Source: an uncultured Sphingomonadaceae bacterium (GTDB taxonomy: Bacteria; Pseudomonadota; Alphaproteobacteria; Sphingomonadales; Sphingomonadaceae). From it: DNA of 64,000 bases. The stretch is taken from the NCBI GenBank assembly GCA_947488845.1, contig CANLBM010000003.1, forward strand, positions 62,001-126,000. The letters are read 5' to 3'. How positions within the stretch are numbered: position 1 is the first letter of the stretch; every line of letters begins with the position of its first letter. The notes below the pieces were generated by a model. That model saw only the letters and a list, made by a program, of their open reading frames with translations. It did no database searches and had not been told where the DNA came from. This document shows, in pieces, positions 9,714 to 18,623 of the stretch. Position numbers and translations under genes: made by a program.

Positions 9714-10351
9714 TCGCGATCCAGTCTCTTCCCCAGTTTCACGAAAAACACGATCAGAAGGGGCACCAGCAGGAAGGACAGGACAACCTTGGCCGAACCC
9801 TGGCCCAGCAGCAATTGTCCGATCGGCCGCTCGCCATAAAAAGCGATGGTGATGAAAATGATCGTGTCGACGAGTTGCGACAAGGCGCTGGCGATGGCGG
9901 CACGCAAGGCCAGCATCGCGCCCTTCATATTTGCGAGGCGGGAGAAAATATAGACATTGAGGAACTGCGACACGCCATAAGCGATGATCCCGGCGAACAT
10001 CAGCCGCGCGCCCTGCGACAGGATGATCGGAAAGGCGTCCTTTGCCGGTTCGTACATGCCCGGGTCGGTCGGCAATGCCAGCACGATCTGGATCAATATG
10101 ATCGCGGTGATCAGCGGCACAAAGCCGAAGCGGACCAGCCGGTTGGCGACATCCCGGCCGTGCAGTTCCGCAACCGCACTGGACAATACGACCAGAAGCA
10201 GAAAGGGGAATATCCCCGATTCGACAGCCAGGGGTCCGAGCGCGACCTGTTTCGCGCCCAATATCCCGGCGATGCAGGTCATTCCGCCGTAAAGCACGGC
10301 AAAGACGAACAGGGATCGGGGGATGAGGTTGGTTTTCGCAGTTTCAATCAT
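9710..10351 (-). CDS. yhhQ: Queuosine precursor transporter, YhhQ/VUT family
   Basis: 213 residues with about six membrane helices. Typical family segments: GGMTCIAGILGAKQVALGP, the helix ending VAELHGRDVANRLVR, and SQLVDTIIFITIAFYG near 160. YhhQ proteins import queuine-type precursors (preQ0/preQ1) for tRNA queuosine. The length matches the family. First gene of a two-gene operon with the TraB-like lipoprotein, divergent from the LOG gene. I looked for a preQ1 riboswitch in the 126-bp leader and saw none I could defend. Confidence 0.87.
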   Translation of the reverse strand: MIETAKTNLIPRSLFVFAVLYGGMTCIAGILGAKQVALGPLAVESGIFPFLLLVVLSSAVAELHGRDVANRLVRFGFVPLITAIILIQIVLALPTDPGMYEPAKDAFPIILSQGARLMFAGIIAYGVSQFLNVYIFSRLANMKGAMLALRAAIASALSQLVDTIIFITIAFYGERPIGQLLLGQGSAKVVLSFLLVPLLIVFFVKLGKRLDRE

Positions 10352-10477
10352 CGCGGCTGCCTAGCGTGATCGGCGGCGAAAAAAAAGAAATAGTCACAAG
10401 AGCGAATTTTTCTATAGGGAAAAGAAAATCGGAATTAGCGGATCGCGGCCCTTCATGTCGCACGATCGGGGGACAAT

Positions 10478-11047
10478 TTGCAAAGACTGGCAGTTTATTG
10501 TGGCGCAAACGCGGGACAGGACCCGGCTTACGCCGCATCGACAATCTTACTGGGCAAGGCCATGGCAGCGCGCGGCGTTGATCTGGTCTATGGTGGCGGC
10601 CGTCTCGGCCTGATGGGCATTATCGCCGACACCGTGCTCGTCGAGGGCGGCCGGGTTCATGGCGTAATCCCGGAAATGCTGAGGGATCTGGAAGTCGCGC
10701 ATACCGGCGTCACCGAGCTGCACATCGTCCAGAATATGCACGAACGCAAAGCCAAGATGACCGATCTGACCGATGCCTTTGTCGCCTTGCCGGGTGGAGT
10801 CGGCACGATGGACGAACTGTTCGAGGCCTGGAGCTGGAACGCGCTCGGCTATCATAACAAGCCATTCGCGATATTGAATATCGGTGGCTACTGGGACTCG
10901 CTGATCGATTTTCTCGACAAAATGTCGGAACAGGGATTCGTATCCGCCGAACGGCGCAAACATCTGATCGTGTCCGACAATATCGATGACTGCCTCGACC
11001 GCCTTGCGGCCGCCTGCAATAGCGAGACCGGCAGTTTCACCTGGTGA
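10478..11047 (+). CDS. LOG family nucleotide phosphoribohydrolase
   Basis: 189 residues from a TTG start with a G-rich Shine-Dalgarno (GGGGGA) just upstream. The family signature PGGVGTMDE is at 105-113 and the catalytic MHERK segment at 88-92, with the Rossmann-like GGGRLGLMG near 40. LOG proteins hydrolyse nucleoside 5'-monophosphates to base and ribose 5-phosphate and were first described for cytokinin activation; in free-living bacteria the role is often nucleotide salvage. The next gene is a nucleoside transporter, which fits salvage. Confidence 0.9.
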   Translation: MQRLAVYCGANAGQDPAYAASTILLGKAMAARGVDLVYGGGRLGLMGIIADTVLVEGGRVHGVIPEMLRDLEVAHTGVTELHIVQNMHERKAKMTDLTDAFVALPGGVGTMDELFEAWSWNALGYHNKPFAILNIGGYWDSLIDFLDKMSEQGFVSAERRKHLIVSDNIDDCLDRLAAACNSETGSFTW

Positions 11048-11083
11048 GCCTTGTCGCGCTGAAAATTTGACTGGAAAAGACCG

Positions 11084-12319
11084 ATGATACCCATCCTGAC
11101 AAGCATCGCCGGCATGGCATTGATCCTGCTGATCGCCCTTGCCCTCTCGACGGGACGGCGGAATATCCGGCTGCGAGTGGTCGGCGCCGCTTTCGCGCTT
11201 CAGGCCGGGATTGCCGTGATCGTGCTCTATATTCCGGCGGGAAAAAGGATCATCGAGGCCATGGCTTTCGGCGTCTCCAGCCTGCTTGGCTACGCCTCGG
11301 CCGGTACCAATTTCATCTTCGGCCCGCTCGCCTCGCCGGAAATGGGGGGCAACAGCTTCGCGATAGCCGCCCTGCCGGTGATCATCTTTTTCTCGGCGCT
11401 GATATCGATCCTCTATTATCTCGGCATCATGCAGTTCATCATCAAATGGGTCGGCGGCGCGATCCAGAAGGTGACCGGCATATCCAAGGTCGAATCGCTT
11501 TGCGCAGCGGCGAATATCTTCGTCGGCCAGTCCGAATCGCCACTGGTCATCCGCCCCTATCTCGCCAGCCTGACCCAGTCGCAGCTGTTCACCGTGATGA
11601 GCGTCGGCATGGCGGGCGTCGCCGGGACCATCCTCGCCGCTTATGCTGCCATGGGGATTCGCGTCGACTATCTGCTCGCCGCCGCCTTCATGTCCGCCCC
11701 CGGCGGGATATTGATGGCCAAGATCATCATGCCGGACAATCCCGATGATCCGGCCCCCGAAGAACTGCTTATCGCGGTCGAATATGAAGAGGAAAAGCCT
11801 GCCAATATCATCATGGCTGCGGCGATGGGCGCACAGACCGGCGTCAAGCTGGCGGTTGCGGTCGGCGCGATGGTGCTCGCCTTTGTCGCGCTGGTGGCTC
11901 TGGCCAACGGCCTGCTCGGCGGTATCGGCGGCTGGTTCGGCATGCCCGACCTCAGCTTCCAGCTGGTCATCGGCTATATTTTCGCACCGATCATGTTTCT
12001 GCTCGGCGTGCCGTGGAACGAAGCGCTGGGCGCCGGCGGACTGTTCGGCACCAAGATCGTCCTCAACGAATTTGTCGCCTTCATCGAACTGGGCAAGATT
12101 CAGGACGGCATCTCGCCGCTGACCAACGCGATTGTCATCTTCGCCCTGTGCGGTTTCGCCAATTTCAGCAGCATCGCCATCCAGCTTGCCGTTACCGGCG
12201 GGCTTGCCCCCAATCAGCGTCCGGTCATCGCGCGGCTCGGCCTGCGCGCGCTGGCCGCCGGATCGCTCGCCAATCTGATGAGCGCGGCGCTCGCCGGCAT
12301 ATTGCTGTCGCTCGCCTGA
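11084..12319 (+). CDS. Concentrative nucleoside transporter (CNT / NupC family)
   Basis: 411 residues, about ten hydrophobic segments. The family's substrate-site motifs are present: GQSESPLVIRPYL near 147 and NEFVAFIEL near 328, followed by ALCGFANFSSIAI. CNT proteins import nucleosides with Na+ or H+ in the inner membrane. It begins 36 bases after the LOG gene, so co-transcription as a nucleoside salvage pair is likely. Confidence 0.92.
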   Translation: MIPILTSIAGMALILLIALALSTGRRNIRLRVVGAAFALQAGIAVIVLYIPAGKRIIEAMAFGVSSLLGYASAGTNFIFGPLASPEMGGNSFAIAALPVIIFFSALISILYYLGIMQFIIKWVGGAIQKVTGISKVESLCAAANIFVGQSESPLVIRPYLASLTQSQLFTVMSVGMAGVAGTILAAYAAMGIRVDYLLAAAFMSAPGGILMAKIIMPDNPDDPAPEELLIAVEYEEEKPANIIMAAAMGAQTGVKLAVAVGAMVLAFVALVALANGLLGGIGGWFGMPDLSFQLVIGYIFAPIMFLLGVPWNEALGAGGLFGTKIVLNEFVAFIELGKIQDGISPLTNAIVIFALCGFANFSSIAIQLAVTGGLAPNQRPVIARLGLRALAAGSLANLMSAALAGILLSLA

Positions 12320-12363
12320 TTCATCGCGATTGACAAAGAAACACGAGAGCGCATTTTAGGAAC

Positions 12364-13308
12364 ATGACCCAGAACCCAGATATATTGGCCGCCGTTTCGC
12401 TCGCCATGGCGGACGAAGACAGCAACGCATTTGCCGAACGGATCGGTCGCAGCTTTTCCGACTGGGGCTTTGCCGTGGTTTCCGACCATGGCATCCCGGC
12501 GGAACTGATCGAACGCGCAGAAGCCATGTCGCGTGCCTTTTTCGCGCTGCCCGACGAGGTGAAGCGGTCCTATCATATCCCCGGCGGCGGCGGCGCGCGC
12601 GGCTACACGCCGTTCGGCACCGAAAGCGCCAAGGATAGCAATATCAGCGATCTCAAGGAATTCTGGCATATCGGCCGCGACCTGCCGTCCGGCCATCCGT
12701 TCGAGCCCAATATGCCGCCCAATATCTGGCCCGGGGAACTCGACGGATTTCGCGAGACCTATCTCGAGATGTTTGCCGCCTTCGACAAGGCCGGCGCGCG
12801 TATCCTCGAGGCCATCGCCCGCTTTCTGGGACTGGCGCCGGATTTCTTCGTCGACACGGTGCGCGACGGCAATTCGGTGATGCGGCTGATCCACTATCCG
12901 CCGGTGCCGGAAGATTCGCCCGCGGTCCGCGCCGCCGCGCACGAGGATATCAACACCATCACCTTGCTGATCGGTGCCGAAGAGGCCGGGCTCGAATTGC
13001 TCGACAAAAATGGCAACTGGCGAGCGGTAACCCCGAAAGCGGGAGAACTGGCTGTGAATATCGGTGACATGCTGCAGCGGCTGACCAACAACCGCCTGCC
13101 CTCGACCACCCACCGCGTGGTCAATCCGCCCCCGGAACGGCGCGGACATTCGCGCTATTCGATGCCTTTCTTTCTCCACTTCCGGCCGGATTATTCGATC
13201 GAGACGCTGCCGAGCTGCGTCGATGACGCCCATCCGGATCTCTATCCCGAACCGATCACCGCGCACGAATATCTGATGCAGCGCCTGCGCGAAATCGGGC
13301 TCGCATGA
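12364..13308 (+). CDS. Isopenicillin N synthase-like 2-oxoglutarate/Fe(II) oxygenase
   Basis: 314 residues. The iron triad is visible: His193 and Asp195 in AHEDINTITLL, and His250 in STTHRVVNP. The 2-oxoglutarate-binding RxS is Arg264-Tyr-Ser. The N-terminal DIOX_N domain spans ~1-120. Bacterial members of this group are widely annotated but rarely assigned a substrate. The stop overlaps the ATG of the kinase gene (ATGA), so the two are coupled; a nucleoside- or metabolite-related substrate is possible but unproven. Confidence 0.88.
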   Translation: MTQNPDILAAVSLAMADEDSNAFAERIGRSFSDWGFAVVSDHGIPAELIERAEAMSRAFFALPDEVKRSYHIPGGGGARGYTPFGTESAKDSNISDLKEFWHIGRDLPSGHPFEPNMPPNIWPGELDGFRETYLEMFAAFDKAGARILEAIARFLGLAPDFFVDTVRDGNSVMRLIHYPPVPEDSPAVRAAAHEDINTITLLIGAEEAGLELLDKNGNWRAVTPKAGELAVNIGDMLQRLTNNRLPSTTHRVVNPPPERRGHSRYSMPFFLHFRPDYSIETLPSCVDDAHPDLYPEPITAHEYLMQRLREIGLA

Positions 13309-13916
13309 CAGCAAGGGCGATCGGCATCAGCGGCGGCAGCTGTTCCGGAAAATCCACCCTGACCCGCAAGATTTTCGACAGGCTGGGACCGGATCAGTGC
13401 GTGATCCTGCCGCAGGACGACTATTTTTTCGGTTTTGGCGATGCTCCGGAGGGAAAAGGCGGCCCCAATTTCGACCATCCCGATGCCGTCGACTTCGATC
13501 AAATGTGTCTGCAACTGGCGCAGTTGAAAAATGGCCAGACGATTGACCGGCCGCTATACGATTTCCCCACCCACATGCCGAAAACCGAGACCGAACGGAC
13601 CGAATCGCGTCCGGTGATATTGATCGACGGCATATTGATTCTCCAGCACCAGCCGTTGCGCGACCTTCTGGATCTCAGCATCTTCGTCGAATGCGATGCG
13701 GAAACCCGCTTTGCCAGGCGACTCGAACGCGACGTCCGCGAACGGGGACGCACAGCGCAGTCGGTGAACGAGCAATTTGCCAACCAGGTTGGCCCGATGC
13801 ACGATCTCCACGTCGAGCCATCCAAAATCCACGCCAATATCGTGATAAATTCGCAACAGTGCGAAATGACATTCTCGACGCTGCTAGCCAGCATCGACTC
13901 GCTAATAAGCCATTGA
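13305..13916 (+). CDS. Uridine kinase-like P-loop kinase
   Basis: 203 residues. The P-loop GGSCSGKS is at 10-17, then QDDYFFG near 41 (general acid/base region of uridine kinases), LIDGILILQH near 107, and RRLERDVRERGR as LID-like segment. It resembles uridine kinase and nicotinamide riboside kinase, which share this fold; substrate choice cannot be settled by eye. ATGA overlap with the oxygenase, and a nucleoside transporter two genes upstream, fit nucleoside salvage. Confidence 0.83.
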   Translation: MTARAIGISGGSCSGKSTLTRKIFDRLGPDQCVILPQDDYFFGFGDAPEGKGGPNFDHPDAVDFDQMCLQLAQLKNGQTIDRPLYDFPTHMPKTETERTESRPVILIDGILILQHQPLRDLLDLSIFVECDAETRFARRLERDVRERGRTAQSVNEQFANQVGPMHDLHVEPSKIHANIVINSQQCEMTFSTLLASIDSLISH

Positions 13917-14131
13917 AAAGCATAAATTAGTTTCAAGAATCTGTTCCGAAATCCGGTTTCCCCCGGCCGATTTTGCGGCAAATTCCCCTGTTGGACAAAA
14001 ATAAAATGCTGCAGTGCGGCATATGACGTTTCAATTGAGACAAAACTGTCATTATTGGCCCCTACTGACGACCGGCGTTGATCCGGCGGTGCGCATGATG
14101 TGCCGTCGCTCAGGCTTTAGACAGTTTTTTT

Positions 14132-14162
14132 ATTGCGGTGCACAAACCATTGCGGCGCACAA
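14132..14162. repeat. Short tandem direct repeat ahead of the TonB receptor
   Basis: ATTGCGGTGCACAA and ATTGCGGCGCACAA (13 of 14 identical) occur 17 bp apart, ending 15 bases before the receptor's start codon. The spacing could suit a transcription factor dimer or reflect a small duplication. The rest of the 261-bp spacer (13917-14177) shows no gene; it has T-rich stretches but no promoter I would commit to. Confidence 0.4.
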
Positions 14163-14177
14163 CGGGGAATTCTTATC

Positions 14178-16694
14178 ATGAAGATTAAATATCTCTTGGC
14201 TACCAGCGTAGTCAGCCTTTCAACGGCGGGCCTGATGGCAACATCCGCCTCGGCTCAGTCGACCGGTACCGTCGATTTTGAGAATGATGTCATCATCGTA
14301 ACCGGCGGCAGAACCGTCGATGTCGGTGGCGTTGAAATTCCCAACACACCGAAGGCAAAGCAGGTTCTTGACGAAGAAATCATCCGTCGTCAGCGCCCCG
14401 GACAGACGGTCAATGATATCGTCAACCTCGTTCCCGGTGTCAGCTTCCAGAACAATGACCCATGGGGCTCTTCCGGCGGTTCGTTCACGATCCGCGGCTT
14501 CAGCGACGATCGCATTTCGCAGACGCTTGACGGTCTGCCACTCAACGATTCGGGCAACTACGCGCTGTACACCAACCAGCAGGTTGACTCGGAAATCATC
14601 GAGCAGGTCAACGTCAACCTCGGCGTAACCGACGTCGACAGTCCGACCGCTTCCGCTGTTGGCGGCACGATCAACCTTCGTACCCGCCAGCCCAGCGACG
14701 ATTTCAAGCTGACCGGCACGCTTTCGGCCGGTAGCACTTTTGCAAAAGGTGACAACGACAACCGCAGCCGGCTTTACATGCGCGGCTTCGGAATGATCGA
14801 CACCGGCGACATCACCGGTTTCGGCACCAAGGCGTTCGTTTCTGCCAGCTACACGCGTTACAACAACCCGTTCAACAACTACGGCATTGTTGAGAAGCAG
14901 CAATATAACGGCCGTATCTGGCAGGATATCGGCAGCAATGGCGACTTCATTGCCGTCGCGGGTCACTATAACGAAAACCGCAACAACTTCTTCGGTTCCT
15001 TCTCGCTGGACAGTTTCCCGGCGACAAAAGCGGACCGCTTTTACGACATCAACTTTCCTTGCACGGTCGAGGCTCCTGAAGCCGGAACCGCCCAGAGCGA
15101 CAACAATTGCGGCGCAGAATTCGATCGCCGCTTTAACCCGTCGAACACCGGTAACATCCGTGGCGCATCGCGCTTCACCTTGACGGACGGCCTAGTTCTT
15201 TCGGTCGATCCGAGCTACCAATATGTGAAGGCAAATGGCGGCGGCGACGAAGAACTGCTCGAGCAGACCCGCAACGTTGGCGGTGTTGAAATGACCGGCT
15301 TCATTCGCGGGCGCTATTATTTCGGTCGTGACCTCAACGGTGACGGCGATACGCTCGACGAAGTAACGGGTCACGATCCAAGCCAGACCCGCACCCGGCG
15401 TTTCGGTGTTATTTCAAACCTCTCTTACGAGCTCAACCCGGACCACCGTTTCCGTCTTGCCTATACCTATGACGATGCCAACCATCGCCAGACCGGCCAG
15501 ACCTCGGTTGCGCTCCTCAACGGCGAGATTGCCGACGTGTTCCCGGTCAACAACGGACTGGTTACGGTAGACGGTTTCGAACTCAACAAACGCGATCGCC
15601 AGTCCTACGCGACACTGCATCAGATTTCGGGCGAATATCGCGGTACATTCGGCGGTCTGACCGCAGTCCTCGGTTTGCGGGCACCATTCTTCAAGCGCGA
15701 ATTGAACCAGAATTGCTACACAACATCAGCAAGCGGTTTTCTCGATTGCGTTGGCGGCGTCAGCGCAGCCTATGAAGCGGCGAATCCTTACAGCTATGAT
15801 GCAGCAACCAACACGGTTACCGGCTCTGCAATTCCTCAGTCACGTACCTACAAATATGATGACATTCTGCCAAACATCGGTCTGACCTATGCTTTCGGCA
15901 GCGCATCCGTATTTGCAAACTATGCCAAGGGGCTTTCGGTACCGGCTACTGATCCGCTCTATGACTCGCTTTACTTCCCGGAGAATGCACCGGGCGTTCA
16001 GCCAGTTCCCGAAACAACCGACAGTCTCGATATGGGCCTTCGGTATCGGACCGGCAACATCCAGGCCCAGTTTGCTGGATGGTATACCCGCTACAACAAC
16101 CGGCTCGCGTCCTCTTATGATCCGATCCTTGATGAATCGGTATTCCGGAACCTCGGCCGTGTAGACAAATATGGTCTCGATGCATCGATCGCTTGGTCAC
16201 CAACGCCTGAAACAATGGTATATGTTTTCGGTTCGATCAATGAATCGGATATCCAGGACAATGTTCAGACCGACGTTTGCTCGGCCGCTGACATTACAAA
16301 CGGCGTTGCCCAGTGCACCGCAGTTGGCGATCCGATCTTTGCTCTTACTGCCGGCAAGAATGAAAGCGGAGCCCCGCTCTGGACCGTTGGTGCTCGTGTT
16401 CAGCAGCAGTTCGGCGACGTCGAACTGGGTGCCCAGGTCAAGCACACCGGCAAACGCTGGGTCAATGACACCAACACACGGTCTGTTGGCGGCTACACGC
16501 TGGTCGACCTCGACCTGCGCTGGAACATCACGCAGAACCAGTTTGGTGACGATGTTGCAGTCCAGCTGAACGTGACCAACCTGCTCGACAAGCTTTATGT
16601 CGGCGGCTTCGGTGGCGATCTGGACGGCAACTCGCCATTTGTCCAGATTGGTGCGCCACGCGCAGCAAGCATCTCGCTGATCTTCGGCTACTAA
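14178..16694 (+). CDS. TonB-dependent outer-membrane receptor
   Basis: 838 residues. The signal peptide MKIKYLLATSVVSLSTAGLM...ASA is probably cleaved after residue 26; a TonB-box-like DVIIVTGG follows. The plug domain spans ~45-170 (RQRPGQTVNDIVNLVPGVSF, SFTIRGFSDDRISQTLDG) and the rest is a 22-strand barrel ending in aromatic FGY. ATG 14178 is preceded by GGGGAA. It imports a ligand that the sequence does not reveal; no iron- or sugar-utilisation genes are adjacent. Single gene with its own terminator. The coding sequence is more C/T-balanced and less GC-rich than its neighbours. Confidence 0.95.
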   Translation: MKIKYLLATSVVSLSTAGLMATSASAQSTGTVDFENDVIIVTGGRTVDVGGVEIPNTPKAKQVLDEEIIRRQRPGQTVNDIVNLVPGVSFQNNDPWGSSGGSFTIRGFSDDRISQTLDGLPLNDSGNYALYTNQQVDSEIIEQVNVNLGVTDVDSPTASAVGGTINLRTRQPSDDFKLTGTLSAGSTFAKGDNDNRSRLYMRGFGMIDTGDITGFGTKAFVSASYTRYNNPFNNYGIVEKQQYNGRIWQDIGSNGDFIAVAGHYNENRNNFFGSFSLDSFPATKADRFYDINFPCTVEAPEAGTAQSDNNCGAEFDRRFNPSNTGNIRGASRFTLTDGLVLSVDPSYQYVKANGGGDEELLEQTRNVGGVEMTGFIRGRYYFGRDLNGDGDTLDEVTGHDPSQTRTRRFGVISNLSYELNPDHRFRLAYTYDDANHRQTGQTSVALLNGEIADVFPVNNGLVTVDGFELNKRDRQSYATLHQISGEYRGTFGGLTAVLGLRAPFFKRELNQNCYTTSASGFLDCVGGVSAAYEAANPYSYDAATNTVTGSAIPQSRTYKYDDILPNIGLTYAFGSASVFANYAKGLSVPATDPLYDSLYFPENAPGVQPVPETTDSLDMGLRYRTGNIQAQFAGWYTRYNNRLASSYDPILDESVFRNLGRVDKYGLDASIAWSPTPETMVYVFGSINESDIQDNVQTDVCSAADITNGVAQCTAVGDPIFALTAGKNESGAPLWTVGARVQQQFGDVELGAQVKHTGKRWVNDTNTRSVGGYTLVDLDLRWNITQNQFGDDVAVQLNVTNLLDKLYVGGFGGDLDGNSPFVQIGAPRAASISLIFGY

Positions 16695-16746
16695 GCAGAA
16701 GGCCTCTACGTCCGGGGCGAAACAAGATCGCTCCGGGGATAAAAAG

Positions 16747-16776
16747 ACGGCGGTGCTGAAAAGCGCCGCCGTTTTT
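16747..16776 (+). terminator. Rho-independent terminator after the TonB receptor
   Basis: ACGGCGG and CCGCCGT form a 7-bp stem extended by TGC/GCG pairs around a TGAAAA loop, followed directly by TTTTT. It lies 52 bases after the receptor stop and ends that transcript. Confidence 0.85.
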
Positions 16777-16898
16777 CTTTGCGGTCAGCCGGTGCGGGCC
16801 CGGCGTCTGAATCGGCGCGTAACTTCTGCTTGAATCACTTGCATAATCCTTACCGATTCGTGCTAGAGGCCGCGCATTGAAACCTACCGGAAAGCGCC

Positions 16899-17900
16899 AT
16901 GTCTGACACCCGTAACTACCCCGTTCTCGTCACCGGCGCCGCCGGGTTCATCGGCCATGCCGTCTCGACCCGTCTGATCGAACGCGGAGAGACGGTGATC
17001 GGCATCGACAATCTCAACGATTATTATGATCCGGCGCTCAAGGCCGCTCGGCTTGCCAATCTCGAGGCGCTCGACGGTTTCCGCTTTGTCGAACTGGATG
17101 TGTCCGATGCCGATGGCGTCCAGGCGCTGGTCCGGGACAACAATGTGCAGCGGATCATCCATCTCGCGGCGCAGGCCGGGGTGCGCTATAGTATCGAGAA
17201 TCCGTTCGCTTACCAAAAGTCCAATCTGCAGGGCCATTTGTCACTGCTCGAAGCCAGCCGCCATGCCGACAATTTCCAGCATCTCGTCTATGCTTCGTCG
17301 AGCTCGGTTTACGGCGACAAGCCGATGGGCGGCGAGGGCTTTACCGAAGAAGAACCCGCCTCCGATCCGGTCTCGCTCTATGCCGCGACCAAGCGGTCGG
17401 GAGAACTGATGAGCCAGTCCTACGCAAAGCTCTACGGTTTCCCGATGACCGGCTTGCGCTTCTTCACCGTTTACGGCCCCTGGGGCCGCCCCGACATGGC
17501 CTATTTCGGTTTTACAAAGAAGATTTTGGCGGGAGAATCGATCGAGGTTTACGGTCAGGGCAAGATGGCCCGCGACTTCACCTATATCGACGATATTGTC
17601 GACGGCATATTGGGCGCGCTCGACCATCCGCCAGAGCGGCATGGCCATCGCATCCTCAATATTGGCGACAGCCGTCCGGTCGGCCTGATGGACATGATCA
17701 AGGCGCTCGAGGAGGCGCTAGGCGTCGAAGCGGAAAAGATCATGCGCCCGATGCAGCCGGGCGATGTAACCTCGACATATGCCGACGTGTCGAAGCTCCA
17801 TGCCCTCACCGGCTATGCGCCAAAGGTCATGCTGGAAGACGGGTTGAAGAAATTTGTCAGCTGGTACCGGGATTTTTACGGCAATCTGCCGCCGGCCTGA
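16899..17900 (+). CDS. NAD-dependent nucleotide-sugar epimerase, UDP-glucuronate 4-epimerase type
   Basis: 333 residues. Extended SDR: NAD motif TGAAGFIG with Gly13, Gly16, Gly19; catalytic Tyr161 and Lys165 in YAATK; Ser/Thr region SSSSVYG near 133. The segment IDNLNDYYDPALKAARL and the tail GDVTSTYAD match bacterial UDP-glucuronate (galacturonate) epimerases, which feed capsule or LPS sugars. No other polysaccharide genes are adjacent. It is convergent with the reductase at 17902, with one base between the stops. Confidence 0.9.
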   Translation: MSDTRNYPVLVTGAAGFIGHAVSTRLIERGETVIGIDNLNDYYDPALKAARLANLEALDGFRFVELDVSDADGVQALVRDNNVQRIIHLAAQAGVRYSIENPFAYQKSNLQGHLSLLEASRHADNFQHLVYASSSSVYGDKPMGGEGFTEEEPASDPVSLYAATKRSGELMSQSYAKLYGFPMTGLRFFTVYGPWGRPDMAYFGFTKKILAGESIEVYGQGKMARDFTYIDDIVDGILGALDHPPERHGHRILNIGDSRPVGLMDMIKALEEALGVEAEKIMRPMQPGDVTSTYADVSKLHALTGYAPKVMLEDGLKKFVSWYRDFYGNLPPA

Positions 17901-17901
17901 T

Positions 17902-18504
17902 TCAGCGCGTCTCGGCCCGCTGCATGACCTGCTGTGCGGCCAGTTTCAGCTGTTCGTTCACGCCCGCATCGGCGCATATGCCATCGTTGAAAATACCACC
18001 GGAGGCATTGATTCCAACACCCAGCGGCGTTGGCCATCCGCGCAGCGAATGCACGATCGAGCGCAGCGCCGCCAACGTGCTGCCAACCGCCTGCCAGCCG
18101 TAGGCCGTGACGATCAGGCCGATAGGAACCCCGTCGAGATAGACGCGTTCGTCCCGCGCCGTCTCTTCGATATAATCAATCGCGTTTTTCACCAGGCCGG
18201 ATACCGTACCATGATAGCCCGGGCTGGCGATGAGCAAGCCGTCCGCCCGCCGTACCAGTTCCACAAGTTCCTTGCCGGTATCGCCAAGACCCGCGGGATC
18301 CGACTGATAATGCGGCAGCGCCAGAAGACGGTCCGACCCGAACAATTCGGTTTCCGCTCCCGCATCGGCGGCGGATTGCAGGGCTATGGCCAAAGCCTGT
18401 TCGGTCGAGGAGGCGGGATTGGTGGTGCCGCCAAGTCCGAGGATGAATGGTTTTTTTGTCTGTTTCACGGGAACGCCATAACGAGGGTTGGTGGGCAATT
18501 GCAA
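17902..18504 (-). CDS. NADPH-dependent FMN reductase
   Basis: 200 residues. Flavodoxin-like fold: GLGGTTNPASSTEQALAIA near 25 (phosphate-binding loop for FMN) and SPGYHGTVSGLVKNAIDY near 105, the family signature. Such enzymes reduce free FMN or azo/quinone compounds in the cytoplasm; the partner is unknown. The start ATG is the first in frame. It is divergent from the acyl-CoA dehydrogenase gene. Confidence 0.88.
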   Translation of the reverse strand: MQLPTNPRYGVPVKQTKKPFILGLGGTTNPASSTEQALAIALQSAADAGAETELFGSDRLLALPHYQSDPAGLGDTGKELVELVRRADGLLIASPGYHGTVSGLVKNAIDYIEETARDERVYLDGVPIGLIVTAYGWQAVGSTLAALRSIVHSLRGWPTPLGVGINASGGIFNDGICADAGVNEQLKLAAQQVMQRAETR

Positions 18505-18533
18505 CGGCCTTCTGCAACGGCCCTGTTTCTTAA

Positions 18534-18562
18534 TTGACCGATTAAATTTGGCCGATTAAGAC
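18534..18562 (+). promoter_or_regulatory. Candidate sigma70-type promoter for the acyl-CoA dehydrogenase
   Basis: TTGACC, 17-base spacer, TAAGAC. It lies about 60 bases ahead of the start codon in the divergent spacer. CCGATTAA occurs twice within it, 14 bases apart. Matches to consensus are moderate. Confidence 0.4.
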
Positions 18563-18574
18563 GGGTGCCAAACA

Positions 18575-18591
18575 GCGCGCTTAAAGCGCGC
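18575..18591. repeat. 17-bp perfect inverted repeat upstream of the acyl-CoA dehydrogenase
   Basis: GCGCGCTT-A-AAGCGCGC, a perfect 8+1+8 palindrome, lies between the candidate promoter and the Shine-Dalgarno (AAAGGA). No T-run follows, so it is not a standard terminator. It could be an operator or a 5'-UTR hairpin. Confidence 0.45.
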
Positions 18592-18623
18592 ACTCTCCTC
18601 TCCTCTGACCAAAGGAATCTCCC

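Noticed and set aside
10352..10477. Possible preQ1 riboswitch in the leader of the queuosine-precursor transporter
   Set aside because: I could not find the paired stem and A-rich tail arrangement; only unstructured T- and A-rich sequence is visible.
12330..12358. TTGACA-N17-ATTTTA ahead of the 2-oxoglutarate oxygenase gene
   Set aside because: The predicted transcript would start at the start codon itself. A leaderless message is possible, but the -10 is poor and chance is as likely.
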